Origin: Sinonovacula constricta
Lineage: Eukaryota > Mollusca > Bivalvia > Cardiida > Solecurtidae
Reading direction: 5' to 3'
NCBI GenBank assembly: GCA_007844125.1
Contig: CM017555.1
Span: 28,631,553 to 28,695,552, forward strand
DNA: 64,000 nt
Made by a program: the position numbers and the translations under genes. Under the pieces are notes generated by a model, which saw only the letters and a list, made by a program, of their open reading frames with translations, ran no database searches and was not told the origin of the DNA. This document shows, one piece after another, positions 52,200 to 64,000 of the stretch (position 1 is its first letter; the number at the start of each line of letters is the position of its first letter).

Positions 52200-54640
52200 A
52201 CAATTATATGGCATAAACAGATGTATGATTCGGTTTATGAAATCTTCCCGTCCTATCCACAAAATAAAAGGTTACACTATCTAGCTCCATACCAAGCATC
52301 ATTTCTGGCCCTGACAATCCACTGCACAGGTCATTTTCTAAAAATAACACGAAGCTTTCAAAATAATTCTACACGATTTATTAAGCCAGCTTGCAATGTT
52401 TTCTATGGCACTGTGTCAGTTGTTTATTATAAAAGCTTGTTATTGTTGTTAAAATGTGTTGGCACATATAATTAGACGCAGCTTAAAAAAATATTGACGA
52501 CGATGCAACGATATGAAATTACCTTTAACTGTGAATATTGATCCAGAACTGTGGAAGGCTGGCTTGATCAAATAAATGCAAGATTTGTTAAGTAATCAAA
52601 TGGCATAACCCGTGATTTATCTGCTCGTGCTGTTTCCTCATACAGACTTGTGCTTTTTATTAATAGTTATGTCTACATTGGAACTGCTTATACAGTGCTT
52701 GATTCCAGCTGATACTAACCAGTAACCAATTAAATGATATTGAAATACACATTATACATTAGATTGATTTTAAGTTCTTACACCGGACCTGGTAGCGCAA
52801 TCGGTAGAGCGTCGGCTCCATGTACGGGAGGCCCCGGGTTCGATCCCGGGCCGCGACATACCAAAGTCGTTAAAAATGGTAGTGGCATAGCTCCCTTGCT
52901 AACGCTCAAGCAAATATAAGGGTAGTTCCACGACTGGTTGGCCCGGTTTTAGGATAATGTGACTGGGTGTGGTATCATGCCAGGTGTTCACGGCATGTTA
53001 TACACAGTGAAGGCAGCACTATATCTGTTTCAAGTGGACACCGTCTCCAGATAACTGAAATACTGTTGGTGGGTCGATAAACCCAATAAACAAACAAACA
53101 AATAAGTTCTTACAATTGCTAAACAAAATCCAAAGCACTTTAAAAGACTAAATTTAATTTGTTGCAATGTCTCGTGTACAAACATCGGAAACTTAAATTC
53201 AAATAACCCACTTCCGTGCAGGCCTGGTTAAATTGTCTCTAGTTTCGTGTAGTTAACCTTTCATTTAGAACGTGCAATATGTTGCCGTTTCAATAACCCA
53301 GCGCAAGCTTGTTACATAAACACTGCTGTAAAACGATTGGTGACAATGCCACGTTTCGTAACTGTTGTTGCGGCGTATACATTGATCCAGAGCTGCCGTA
53401 GTTTGCAAGATCCCATGAGTTGGTGTCAGATTTGACAGTTTAAATATAATAATAAAAACACAGTTGATGTTTGATGTGGGGTTTTTCTTTTCGAAATAAG
53501 AGTATTACATTTTCACTGAATTGTATAAGAGAGCAAAGTCTCGAACAGCCTTCAGACTTGTTTAAATTGTCTCCGGTTTCATCTACTTCACATTGCCTTT
53601 TATGTGAGCATTTTGTTGCAGAAACAATTACCCGATGGATGCACAGTGATAACACGTCTAAAATAGACTGATAGTGGTGTATGGTGATGTTTAACCCTTG
53701 AATGTGAATATTGATTCAGACATAGTTATTGTTGAGCACTTCATGGGTCCGCTGCCAGCTACTGTAACATTTACAACTTAGTGGCATGTGAATACCTTAG
53801 TTCTTTGCCTGTTCAAATCCAATATATGTTATAGGACTCGAATGACTCTGCCATATATGCTTGTTAAGAAGAAGTCAATTTGTCTTTTGTTGTGTCATTA
53901 ACAAAAATAAGACATTTGAAATATTAACATGGATAATCAGAAAGTTTAAGCGTTTTTTTATGATTGTACAAGCTAATATAAAACATTTGAAAATAGAAAT
54001 GAAACGAAACTTCCATATTGTTAGTCTACTGAGATAATTTTGTCATAAAAAGTCTTACAAATCTAATTCAGCACGACGTTTTTGTAGGTGCAATGGCTTT
54101 CTATATATATACTGGTCTCAGCAGAATGTCAGTTTAGGATTACAGGAAACATTGCGGTAATGCCACGTTATCAGTTTAAAGATGATGGCACAAAGAACAC
54201 CATGACGTATAAATTTTCGACATAATAGAGACCAAGCTAAATTTATTGTCAGTAAGGTTCTTAATTTAAATCCCCAATTTTGGAAATATAGCTTTTGTTC
54301 CAGTAGCCGTTTCAAGTTTCGTCCATGCTTTATGTCCATCATGTATAAGCTCTGATTGAGGTCGATACATTAGCCAATAGACCACAGGCCTGGTACATGT
54401 CCAACTGTGAGAATAAACTTAAAATAAACAATCCACTACCGCACAGGCGTGTATGCATTGTTTCGTGTTACACGTAGTTAGCATTTCCTATAACATGAGC
54501 TTTATGTTGCTGTTTGAAGCTGTGGGCGAATGCTTATTAGATAAATATAACTTTACCAGATGTATCATTGTTTACGGTGATATAACTGTATTTTGCGTGT
54601 ATCTTGATACAGAAATCAACTAACTTGAAGCTCCGAGGTT
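52200..54640 (+). repeat. Diverged tandem units of about 250 bp
   Basis: Four weak direct repeats at about 52310-52560, 53200-53400, 53530-53720 and 54430-54620, each with a CTGCACAGG-, GTTTCGTGTAGTTAAC- and TATTGATCCAGA-like series. A fifth lies at 27870-28060 in block A. They are old and interrupted by the SINE at 52783. Confidence 0.45.
52783..53102 (+). mobile_element. tRNA-derived SINE, family 1 (plus)
   Basis: Complete element flanked by an exact 12-bp target-site duplication TAAGTTCTTACA (52771-52782 and 53103-53114). The tRNA-like head has A-box GGTAGCGCAATCGGTAGAGC at 52791 and B-box GGTTCGATCCC at 52837-52847. The body ends in AACCCAATAAACAAACAAAC. The clean duplications point to recent insertion. 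Confidence 0.95.
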
Positions 54641-57600
54641 GATCTAAATGTTAACGGCTTTCCAATTAAGATACGATACAGTTTAAAAAATAAGGCATGT
54701 TCATAACCCTTTCTCTATCATTTACATGTATTATTACATCAACATTTAAAATATCCTAGAACGATATTTATAGTGATATAAATTAATTTGTATTACAAAT
54801 TTGCTTGTAGTACGTATATTAAAACGAGATGGCTTTATCCTAGTTTACGAAACTATTTCTGAGTCACGTGACGAAACTTATATGCGTGGTACCTAGTAGA
54901 CAAACAACACATTGAGGAAGACAGTGTTAAACATACTATTTTAAGTTAAAAATTATGGTCTGCTTTTATGGATTTTGTCGACTTAATGCCTTGCAAAATA
55001 ATATGCTTATTGTGTGTATGAATGATTTAAGGTCATTATGAGAATGTCCCTTCTTTAGACTTTAATTCTATTTTAACCCACACGGGACGTTTGCAACACT
55101 AGGCATCTGGTTTGATATCTGCAGGATACTGTTTAATTCCAACATTTGTACGTTAGGTCAAGGAATGTGACAATAAAGTACCATCCACCAGCTGTGAATG
55201 GCAGGATGGATCATAGGCTTGTGATATTATTAAAATGACAGCAGATTCATGTCCGTAAAGCAATACAACAGGTTGTAGAAACAGGTTGTACAAACCCCGT
55301 CATGAGCTGAGACAAATGGCAGCGGGACGCTGAGAATCTCTGAAACCTCACCTTTTATTAATATAAGTGTGTCCCGTTTTTAAGGAACGCACATAGACTG
55401 TACACTTTGCATGTGCTTGCACCTTTACGCTTACTTTAACATTGTAAAAATGGTATCTCGAAGTAATAATATCTATGATGTTTGAACGATTGATTTACTG
55501 TTTGAGTTATGTTAATTCGGCGGCGCTCATTTCCAAAATGGCATTGTTGTCAGGATGTATCGATTATGTTCAGAGTTATGTGAAAGCTGAATGTCAAAGA
55601 CAGGAAGAGATGAACCTCCACGACCATTACTACTGGTGGCCATTCTTCGCTTAAAGTAGTGCTGCTACTGAAAATGCTAAGTTTGTCGAAGGGGGTTTTA
55701 CGCGTTTACATTTTCGTAGATATTCTACCTCGAAGCAAATTCAATTCAAAGCTTCCGAAAGCAATGAGACGATTGACAATATTGGATTTTGCCCCATTGT
55801 AAGGAGACTGAGTTTTCAAATGAAATGTTGAAATAAGCATTAAACGATAAACCATTTGTGTTCGTGGCGTGAATTTAAACCGCTGACAAACAATAACACT
55901 CAACAATTTCAACTGATTAGATCACCTTGTGCAGTTATACCTAATAATGCTGTTATCGTGGCTACTTCTTCATCTACAAATAATGTCAAACTTACAGCTT
56001 TACCTTTGCCAGAACCCAGCTCATTACAACAGCTCTTACAGAATGTTTTATAATAATTTATCAATACCTAAACACATGCTTGATTTAGGCTGTCCTCAAT
56101 TAAAATTGTGTTGTTGTTTTTTGTGACAAGATGACCATTATTTATATATTACTCAGTTTCTACAAGAAATGTGCTTCCTAAATTTAAATTATGAATGATT
56201 TAAATATGATACAAACAAAAAGAAAATGTAACTTGTAAAGACAAGGTCATATGATGCGGTACGCCGCTGGTATATGTCTGAGGGTTTCCTCCACCAATAA
56301 TTAGTTGGACGTCGACAATATGACCATAATTGTGTTGGTGCGATTTAACATAAAACAAACCAAACATTTATAAATTCAATAAACAGAAAACAGAACGTGA
56401 CACATAAACGTTTGCATGTTTAGAACAAATACACAACAGTCAGTGGTTATGTATGATATGTACAGGATTGATTATTATTGATGTCTGTGTTGTTTTAAAT
56501 AAACCTTCCCTTTCTAGTTTTCGAATTTGTACTGTAAGTAAAAATAAAATAAGACGAAATAAATAAAAGACGAAAATCACATTTAAGGAAAAATCTTACA
56601 AAGAGGACGAATTGAAGCCCGTATATCTGGCTTAACTATCTCTCGCTGGCAAAAAACATAGTATTTATACGTTCAAAATTAGCAATGAAAATACGCGTTG
56701 AACTGGAAAAATATCTAGACCTTATTTAGTGAATCAAAAAGTGTTTAGTTTGAAAGGCGATCTTACAGATATTGCCAGTTGAAGTTAAGATCTGTCCCTA
56801 AAATATGTTATTGTATATGTTCTAAACATAAACATTGGGAAAAAACAGGTGTAATCCAGAATGTAAAGAGACTCCATTCGGAAAAAAATAGTACAAAGAA
56901 CAGGAATAGAAGGTCAATGAGTAGTTTACTAATTGTATGTGTCTCACTTTCACTGTCATGTCGTTAATTTAAGGGTTGTTTTGCTGCATTGCCAATACAT
57001 GTTAATAACCCTAGACATTCTGATAAAATCGCAAACTGATGTCCAAATAGTTTCAGGGAACAACAATCACTATGTATAGTGTATTATCTAGAGTGTCTAG
57101 TGTCGGTACAACTTTTGAAAAAAAACACATTCTGGCATAGATTTATGAGAAGAGATCATGACATGATTTCAAGCAACAGCAAAACGTATTTATCGAAGCA
57201 ATGGCAACAATAACGTGTTCGAGATTATATAGTTGATGTGTCAGTAGTGACATATGGGAAACAATTCAGTTTAGATTTCAGAATTGTCGTAATTGCTATC
57301 GTTTCTGTCTGCAGAAAATAATAGCGAAATTAGGATTCAGATTCAAATCACAGGGGATTAGTGTTGACAAAAGAAATAAAAAAAATGTCCAGCTACTTAT
57401 TTTGACTATCCTCAGTAGCGTGTTTCTAGTAGGTGTGTCTATGACGGAGTGTTGATAGTGCACGGCTATATTGTTAATAAATTAATGTCTAAACACGTTT
57501 AAATTCTCCTTTTGTGATGGAAATGTTTTCGCCGTTTTTGCCAAAAGGGAGCCAGTAAACGTGGGCAAAAACAGAAATAGGAAATTTGTTGAATCTGCAT

Positions 57601-57665
57601 TATTTTATAATATTTGGCGGCAAAATGCGCGCCTGACAAGTTTGATTCCCTTCTTGTTTACAAGG
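54365..57665 (+). repeat. Second segmental duplication, block B
   Basis: Direct match to block A (27815-30880) and, over 54815-55440, inverted match to block C. Anchors are given under block A. It lacks the SINE and the 44-bp doubling of block A. A frame at 55856-56053 (ending LPLPEPSSLQQLLQNVL) has a frame-broken counterpart at 29740-29875 (LPLPEASPSPHLLKY), a hint of an old coding piece. Confidence 0.75.
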
Positions 57666-57827
57666 CAAGAATTATCGCCGGTAAAGTGCCCCATGTGTAT
57701 TTCAAGAACTCTGTAAGCATATACCATAACATATTTGTGGAACTGTAAGTTGCGTTTTTATTGTCGATATGATTTTGCAAAAGATAAATAATCATGCGAT
57801 TACAGTTCTGGAACCGTAACAGTTGTC

Positions 57828-58025
57828 ACACGATACGATGTACGTACGGTACGATTACGTTCGATGTACGATACCATGTGCGGTTTTTACATGATACCAT
57901 ACACGTTACGGTTCGATACCATACACGATATGCATTACGATAGAAAATCTACACGTTACGATGCGATACGGTGTACGCTTCGATACAACATACTGTACTG
58001 TTTCCGTTTACGTCACGTTACACGA
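57828..58025. repeat. Degenerate ACGATAC-type repeat array 1
   Basis: Short units of ACGATAC, GTACGAT and CGTTACG spaced irregularly over about 200 bp, CpG-bearing in otherwise CpG-poor DNA. A second array of the same words lies at 61370-61560. Confidence 0.8.
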
Positions 58026-58635
58026 AATACCATGGCAAATGCAGCATGTTGTTAAAGTAAAGGTTCAATGAGCCTATTTATACTGTACCAACTTAAACAT
58101 TGAACAAGTGTGTAAAAATGTACTATGTTAAGACAAATTAATTTAAATTTGTAATTTCCTAACTTTCTTACACCACTCTTCTATACACATATATTTTAAT
58201 TTTCTACCCCTATTCCCCGCATCCCCGCATCCGTATCTGCGTTTTACTGAAGTGAAATTTCACAGCCAGATGATGTGTGCTGGGATATTTATACATGTAT
58301 GACATGTCTTCAGACCGGATGCAGGTGTTGTGCTATATAGCTAAATGACCACTGCCCGTCTAATTTGAATAGAAACGTTGTGTCATAAAAGTGGCAATCT
58401 GTGTGGGGGCTTATAATCGCTCGCGTGAATTGTAGGTACATGTATCGAACAACCTACATAAATGGAATAGCTGCTAGAAAATAAATAACACCAGAAACAT
58501 ACCATTGTCTCATACTCAACCCTTTTTCAAGCACTATTTAAATACAAAAATAGGTAAGGAATAGTAGAATATGGGTCAATCGGGAAAAGACTTAACAAAC
58601 TAAAGAGATAGAAACAGAGCTATTAAATAATAATT
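58026..58635. other. No gene seen
   Basis: AT-rich DNA without recognisable features. Confidence 0.5.
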
Positions 58636-58639
58636 ACAT

Positions 58640-59205
58640 CATTATGAGACAAAATTGGACTAACAACAGACAAATTAACACCTTCACTTACTCTTTTCGA
58701 TGTAGGGATCAAATCCATTAATATTAAAACAAATTTAGAAGACGTAATCGACGTAATTGATAAGAGTATTCCCTTAGTAAAACTCAACTCAAATACTGAG
58801 TACTGAGATATCGCTACCCACATCCACATCTACATCGACGGTAGCAAGGATACAAGCAAAACTGCTATAGGAGCATGAGTTATTATGATTGAAAATCAAC
58901 AGAATAAATAAACAAGGCCAAAATAAAACTGAACACTAGACATTTTATATTTAGATGCGATCTGATAATTATAGCCCATAAAATGTGTTCAAATAGAACA
59001 AAATTGCCAATCAACAATAAATATTTACCCCGGCTCTCTTAGTTATTTACAAGCATTTTAGACAATTTAAGGAAAGAATAGACAAGAACTAATCAAAGAA
59101 ATATATAGATTAAAATACTAAAATACAAATGTTAAGCAAAATCTCTAATATGAATTTGGAGATTGGAACACACCATCATAATATAGCCTATGATTAAATA
59201 TTACT
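58640..59205 (+). pseudogene. Decayed LINE RNase H domain
   Basis: Broken plus-strand frames carry RNase H motifs in order: HIYIDGSKD at about 58822-58851 (first catalytic Asp in DGS), TAIGA then a stop and VIMIENQ, a middle part with ILDNLRKE near 59065, QELIKEIYRL near 59083-59112, and near 59150 an INLEIGTHHHNIA-like trace of the xxWxPSHxxIxGN segment. Many stops and shifts; no reverse transcriptase found beside it. RNase H of this type ends the polyprotein of I- and Nimb-like retrotransposons. Confidence 0.65.
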
Positions 59206-59955
59206 AGACTCAGCCTCGGATCCAGCTACCTAGGTAAAGAAAGTTACGCCCCCTCCCCCCGCCCCCGACAAAGCAGAACTAATAATACGCGCTCTTAATC
59301 TTTTTTTAAAATAAATGCATTTCACTAAATATGTAATTAATAATATAGGATAACACTAACATAAATTGAATGAATAAAATGTCCAAGCGATATCATATCT
59401 AAATCAAACAATAACTAAAGTTTCAAAACCCACAAGACACTTAATGGGGTGAAATCTCTTTAAAATCTAAACATTCCTAATAAACCCATTCTCTGATTGG
59501 CTGGACCCCAATTTGGCGGAAGATTATGACTGCTATTTGTTTAAACGCATTACACCTCTAAGAAATTGTTTCTTAAAATTGTCACCATTGAAATGTTTTC
59601 TACTCCTGATTAGAGCTGGCACTTTTTGAACTAAAAGTGAACATGAAATCGGATGATTATGAACAAATAACACATTAAGTTACACACTAGTTACGAGGAT
59701 GTTTTAAAGTGAAAAAAGTACGGGAAAAGTGTGTGAGTAGTTACGCTTAGGTTGTTAAATCAGTTTATTTAGTATATCGTATATAATATATATTTTATAA
59801 TATAGGTCTTTGTAGCTTATCTCTTGCTATTGTGTGCTGCCCTAACCAAAACAGCACGAGGTTAAATTATTTCTCTCTGGCACAGTAAAGGCAGTTCCTT
59901 TTGGTGAACTTGCATTCTTTACCAGGGTAGCTTGATCCTAGTTTTAATTAAAAAA
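59206..59955. other. No gene seen; CCAAT/E2F-like cluster
   Basis: AT-rich DNA. At 59494-59521 inverted CCAAT (GATTGGCT), CCAAT and TTTGGCGG lie within 30 bp. No gene start was recognised beside it. Confidence 0.35.
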
Positions 59956-59959
59956 CTAT

Positions 59960-60180
59960 TCTAAACTAACGGTATTGTGGCAGTAAATATTGACCTTAGA
60001 GTCCTACGAACATATCCGAATATCTTAATTTGTGCGTTATTTATTATATTTATTTTATTAATTATAGCTCTTTCTCCATGGCTTGGTATCCACCCTAGTG
60101 TAATAAAGGCATTGAGTTTTTTTGACAGGAGATTGTAAAGACTATATTTGTCTGCTGACTTGCTTGATTTTTGCAATGAT
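59960..60180 (-). pseudogene. Possible LINE RNase H remnant (minus)
   Basis: A 71-codon minus frame contains AFITLGWIPSHGE, matching the conserved WxPSH segment near the end of LINE RNase H domains. Only this motif is convincing. It lies about 0.8 kb from the plus-strand remnant, in opposite orientation, so it belongs to another insertion. Confidence 0.4.
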
Positions 60181-60474
60181 TAGATATTATATCATTTTCT
60201 ATTGTTACCCCAACGGTATTCTTTTCAGTATCCATACTGACGTCAAGGTACATGCCGATGTGCGCTAGTTATTTCTGGAGAGTATGTAAATGGCTTCATC
60301 ATCCTAAAAAGACTTACAAAGGACCATTTCGTTATAAGAGGAAATCGATTTAAGAACAGACCAATTAACACATCCGGTCAACACGTTAAGGATCAAACCA
60401 ATCAACATAACGAACGACTAAAAATCCTACTTCCTTTAAGATTAGTGGTGTCATAAAAGTGTCACCAATTGGAG

Positions 60475-60515
60475 TTAACACACGTGCACGTGATTGGCAG
60501 GGCGGGAAAATGTAC
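60475..60515. promoter_or_regulatory. Compact promoter-like cluster
   Basis: Within 35 bp: a double E-box CACGTGCACGTG (60481-60492), inverted CCAAT ATTGG (60493-60497) and an Sp1/E2F-like GGGCGGGAAAA (60500-60510). This density is unusual in such AT-rich DNA. No first exon was recognised on either side. Confidence 0.35.
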
Positions 60516-60519
60516 GGAA

Positions 60520-61365
60520 ATTAGGAAGGCATGATGACAGATGTTTACTGTTATTTACGATACTAGCACATTGTTTTGACAAACACATTGACATCTTAAA
60601 CGTTTGATCACATCACTGGCAGAAGAATAGTTATATTGATTTGTTTGCTGCCCTTGTAAACGTACTTTTATTGAATTTTCGTCGAGCACTGAATTGCTTT
60701 TATTTATTTATTTAAATTCGCATAAATGTGTATAAAATTTACGCGTTTAAAATAATTGGCGAAGAGACTATATCATTGTTGATTGTGTCCAGCGATGACA
60801 TAGGTAAGCTAGCTTTACAATTAACTAACTTGTAGGAATATCAGAGATGATTCCACACGGTCCAATCATTTATTAACAATGTTAATTGTATATGAGCCGT
60901 ATCACTTGAATCCCATATTTGAGACAAACCTCTTTTCCATAACCTGACATAGAACTAGATTATGTTATAGCTAGTGGGTTTTTTTCCAGCTGTATGTTTA
61001 TTCCAATTACTTCTAACTGCTCTTTATTTTCCATAAAAGCGTGGGCAAATAATCAGAATCCTAGTTTTCACGAATATTTTCCTAAACGTACATTCATATT
61101 CAATCTACGCATATTGTCATTTAAGTAATAAGTTCGAAGGTGCGCAATATTAATTTGCTCATCGATAGTATCCATGTACCGGAAATGTAATATATAGTTT
61201 AGTTTCTGTTTAGAACCATAAACTTCTTTTTGTATTTGTGAAGCATTTATTATGACATTTGAATTTCCAATGAACTGTTGTATGAGCATGATAATGTCAT
61301 TAGAAAAATGTCACAATATATGTATCTTTGTATCAAATAATTATGAGAAGGCAGAGTGCAATTCT
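60520..61365. other. No gene seen
   Basis: AT-rich DNA without recognisable features. Confidence 0.5.
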
Positions 61366-61369
61366 CCTT

Positions 61370-61560
61370 GTGTTACGTTACCATGCTATACTTTCCGTTA
61401 CGATACCACTGTCTTGTCATAAGCGTTACGTTCCGATACGATACGATGTACCATTTACGATAGGGCTCGTTACGTTACTTCACGATAGGTCTATTACGTT
61501 ACACGATACGTTACGTTAACATAGGATATGTTTACGATAGAAATACGCACGATATACGAT
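61370..61560. repeat. Degenerate ACGATAC-type repeat array 2
   Basis: Same vocabulary as array 1 (CGATACGATACGATG, TTACGATAG, CGTTACGTTA) over about 190 bp, 3.5 kb away. Confidence 0.8.
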
Positions 61561-63225
61561 GTTTTGGACAACTGGTACGGTGCCAGGACTGTATGCATTT
61601 AAAATAATTTAGGCTTTTAGTAGAACGAAGCTGGTTAATTTAAGCACACATATACATATAGTTCCTATTCGTAATTAAATTTTATATTCACGTGTCTGGT
61701 GACTATTATGCAGATTTTTAATGATTTATGCAATATGATGCTGGAGCTTACATTTAAAATTTTCGGATGAGTCCTTCGTAATCAAAAAAGGAAAAACTTA
61801 CCAATTATTTCAGTCAATTTAATATTTAAAATATATCTATAAATATGTTAAATATCAACATTAAGATGTATTCAACGGAATACCGTAAAACTACCCGTTA
61901 ATGAACTTCTGAACAAACTTTGGGAATTTTCGAAAATGTGTCAGATAATGTTGTTTTACCCGAAGTAGTTAGTAAATTTTAATACAACATTTTCCAAAAT
62001 GAGATATATCTCAACATTTGATAAAAACAACATCAACACCTTATTTACGTTTAGATCTACTGATGCACGTTCAAAAGTGCTGCTTGCAAATATAATTTAA
62101 TGTTGAAACTGCATACTTTTAGTATACAATATCACCTGAGAACTATCACCGTATCTGTTCAATATGGGCACACAGTATGTTATTATACAAACGGAATATG
62201 TAGTAGATTGTCCCGTTTACCACGCAATATATGCAATAAATACCACTCCGTATGCATTTACATTATTACATCACTATTGAGCCTTTCAGGCTTCTGTTGA
62301 TTACACATACACTATTTATATATCTATGGAAATTTTGATAGGACCTTTTCTTTTTTACCTTTTGGATATTAGAAGATTGTTCTCAGGTATGGAGTTGACA
62401 CACGCACGTTACATAACCTCATCCAGACACAGTAAGAGGTAAATGATTGGCTTTACATGCATTAAGTTGATAGGATGTTGTAACCGTATACAAACAACAA
62501 CACTGAAACAATGAGAGTTATCAAGGAAAACAAACTCAGTTCCGTTCTAAAATCTACGATCGCCCAACTATAAGAAAATCGATCTTTTGGAAACATGTGA
62601 CAATTTTAAATCAGGGCTTCTAACATGATGTGTATGTGAAAAAATGTCATAACAACAAGTGTATTACTATCTGCATATATATATATATATATAAACTTTA
62701 AAACATGTCTATAAATTCAAACACGTTTGACAGATGTAATACCTGCTTTCCAGTCAGTTATGTATTTCTCTGAAAGTAAGTATAAGTTTACTGTTAACAG
62801 ATTGCAAATGCTTTCAGAATAGCGTGTAATTACTCCTCATTCATGTAGTAAATTATTTGTATAGGACATTATTAGTCGTGTGCGGAGGTTAATCACATGG
62901 TTTTCTGAATTCTTTTAAATAAAACTGTAAAGTACAACTCCAATTACATCCAGGATTATGTACATTATTTATTTGTTTATATAATGATTATTATGGTTTT
63001 AAAGGCAATGCGTGTACACAATATTTACGGTTAAATACCAGTATTAACGCACAGACATATATCCTAGGAGTAAGTTAGGACAAAAAGTCCAACATCTCGA
63101 CATCAAACCTGCCTACTTAGCATAAATAAGGAGCAAGAATCAAATAAGGACAAAAACTCAATAAAGAGCAAAAATCCATTAGAAGCAAGAATTCATAAGA
63201 ACAATGTATACATAAGGAGAAAAAA
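61561..63225. other. No gene seen
   Basis: AT-rich DNA with short frames; a short TA run at 62674-62692. Confidence 0.5.
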
Positions 63226-63233
63226 ACATACAT

Positions 63234-63345
63234 ACCTGCCTACCTACCTACCTACGTACATACATACATACATAAATAGAGACAGACAGACAGACAGACA
63301 GGCTGGCAGACAGTCAGGCAAACAGACAGACAGACAGACAGACTC
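63234..63345. repeat. Compound CCTA-CATA-GACA microsatellite
   Basis: CCTA units (63234-63255), then CATA (63258-63274), then GACA with interruptions. Confidence 0.9.
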
Positions 63346-64000
63346 TCAGAGGACGGAGAGAATTACATTCTTACCGTGTTATCTTATGAAAGCCTGTATT
63401 AATTGAAAATCAGACGGAAATTCAGGACGTCAAATTGTGAGAAAATTATGTTCTAATATGGGAGCTTTGATCGCATCCTGTCATATCCTAGTTTTGATTA
63501 AGATGAATTTTCAGGGAGGTGGGGGGTGGAAAAAATTCGCTATCATGGCGGAAAAGGGACCTCATCCTTATTGGCTAAAAGGTAAACGTATAAACAAATT
63601 TTGTTTAAAAAAACTTTCCTTTGTATTATGTGTATTAAAAAGAGACATAAGCAAAACGTTGGTATACTTAAAATATGTCGTCTTAAGGTGCGTCTTTACT
63701 CGTTGGTTCTTCAGAATGGCATGGTATTTCAATAGGTAAATAAGAAAAGGTCAAATCCCAGAAGTTTACGAGGACTGACATTGGCTCGATTGGAAACAAT
63801 CATCTATTTTAAGTTTCTTCTATTACGGTTGATTGTCAAGACGTCATTAATCGCGTAAATCAATGGCGCCCTAATGCGTTACGCCAATATACACTTGAAA
63901 ACAACTTACACCATTTACTTAACTGTTATTAATCCGGATCCGTATCGGTGGTAGTAATAGTATACTCTATGACAACATATTTAAGTATAATGATCATAAT
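63346..64000. other. No supported gene; one candidate first exon
   Basis: Contains ATGGCGG at 63545 followed after 37 nt by a GTAAAC donor-like site (MAEKGPHPYWLK); see findings. Any further exons would lie beyond the window. Confidence 0.4.

Noticed and set aside
52780..52860. tRNA gene
   Set aside because: Good A and B boxes, but they head a SINE with body, tail and target-site duplication.

Overview
This is AT-rich, gene-poor eukaryotic DNA. It has GT-AG introns, many long microsatellites, tRNA-derived SINEs, decayed LINE and mariner remains, and a small family of secreted fibrinogen-like (FReD) genes. The FReD expansion together with the SINE, microsatellite and repeat style suggests a mollusc, most likely a bivalve. 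That placement is inference; I cannot name the species.

The real gene content is a family of three two-exon paralogues on the + strand (copies 1, 2 and 3, at about 3.2-4.8 kb, 13.9-15.7 kb and 39.8-42.3 kb). Exon 1 codes for a signal peptide and a short four-cysteine module resembling a PAN/Apple domain. A phase-0 intron follows. Exon 2 codes for a complete fibrinogen-related C-terminal domain. Copies 2 and 3 are intact (about 316 and 314 residues). In copy 1 a TA microsatellite has replaced the start codon and signal peptide, but the rest is open. The copies differ at the residues that usually bind calcium and ligand, as expected of diversifying recognition proteins. Each gene sits in a larger duplicated unit: unit 1 about 0.15-5.8 kb, unit 2 about 9.0-16.9 kb, unit 3 about 38.0-43.1 kb. 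Promoter-proximal DNA and an intronic microsatellite block are shared.

Between and beyond the genes are: a dispersed repeat of about 290 bp with ten copies (called family A here) carrying a TGAGTCA motif and a conserved hairpin; two tRNA-derived SINE families with two copies each, of which family 1 has perfect target-site duplications; a 5'-truncated LINE reverse transcriptase (23.0-24.1 kb, minus); two LINE RNase H remnants (58.6-59.2 kb plus, 60.0-60.2 kb minus); and an N-terminal mariner transposase fragment (48.3-48.8 kb). A second, unrelated segmental duplication links 27.8-30.9 kb to 54.4-57.7 kb, with a third, inverted partial copy at 47.5-48.2 kb. Two CpG-bearing arrays of a degenerate ACGATAC-type repeat lie at 57.8 and 61.4 kb. 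Most other stretches hold no gene I can support. A few short candidate first exons or promoters (51.5, 60.5 and 63.5 kb) are listed as leads only.

The biology of the window is therefore a locally duplicating innate-recognition-type gene family (PAN-like plus FReD) evolving by segmental duplication, possible exon-level exchange and microsatellite-driven loss, in a repeat-rich setting.
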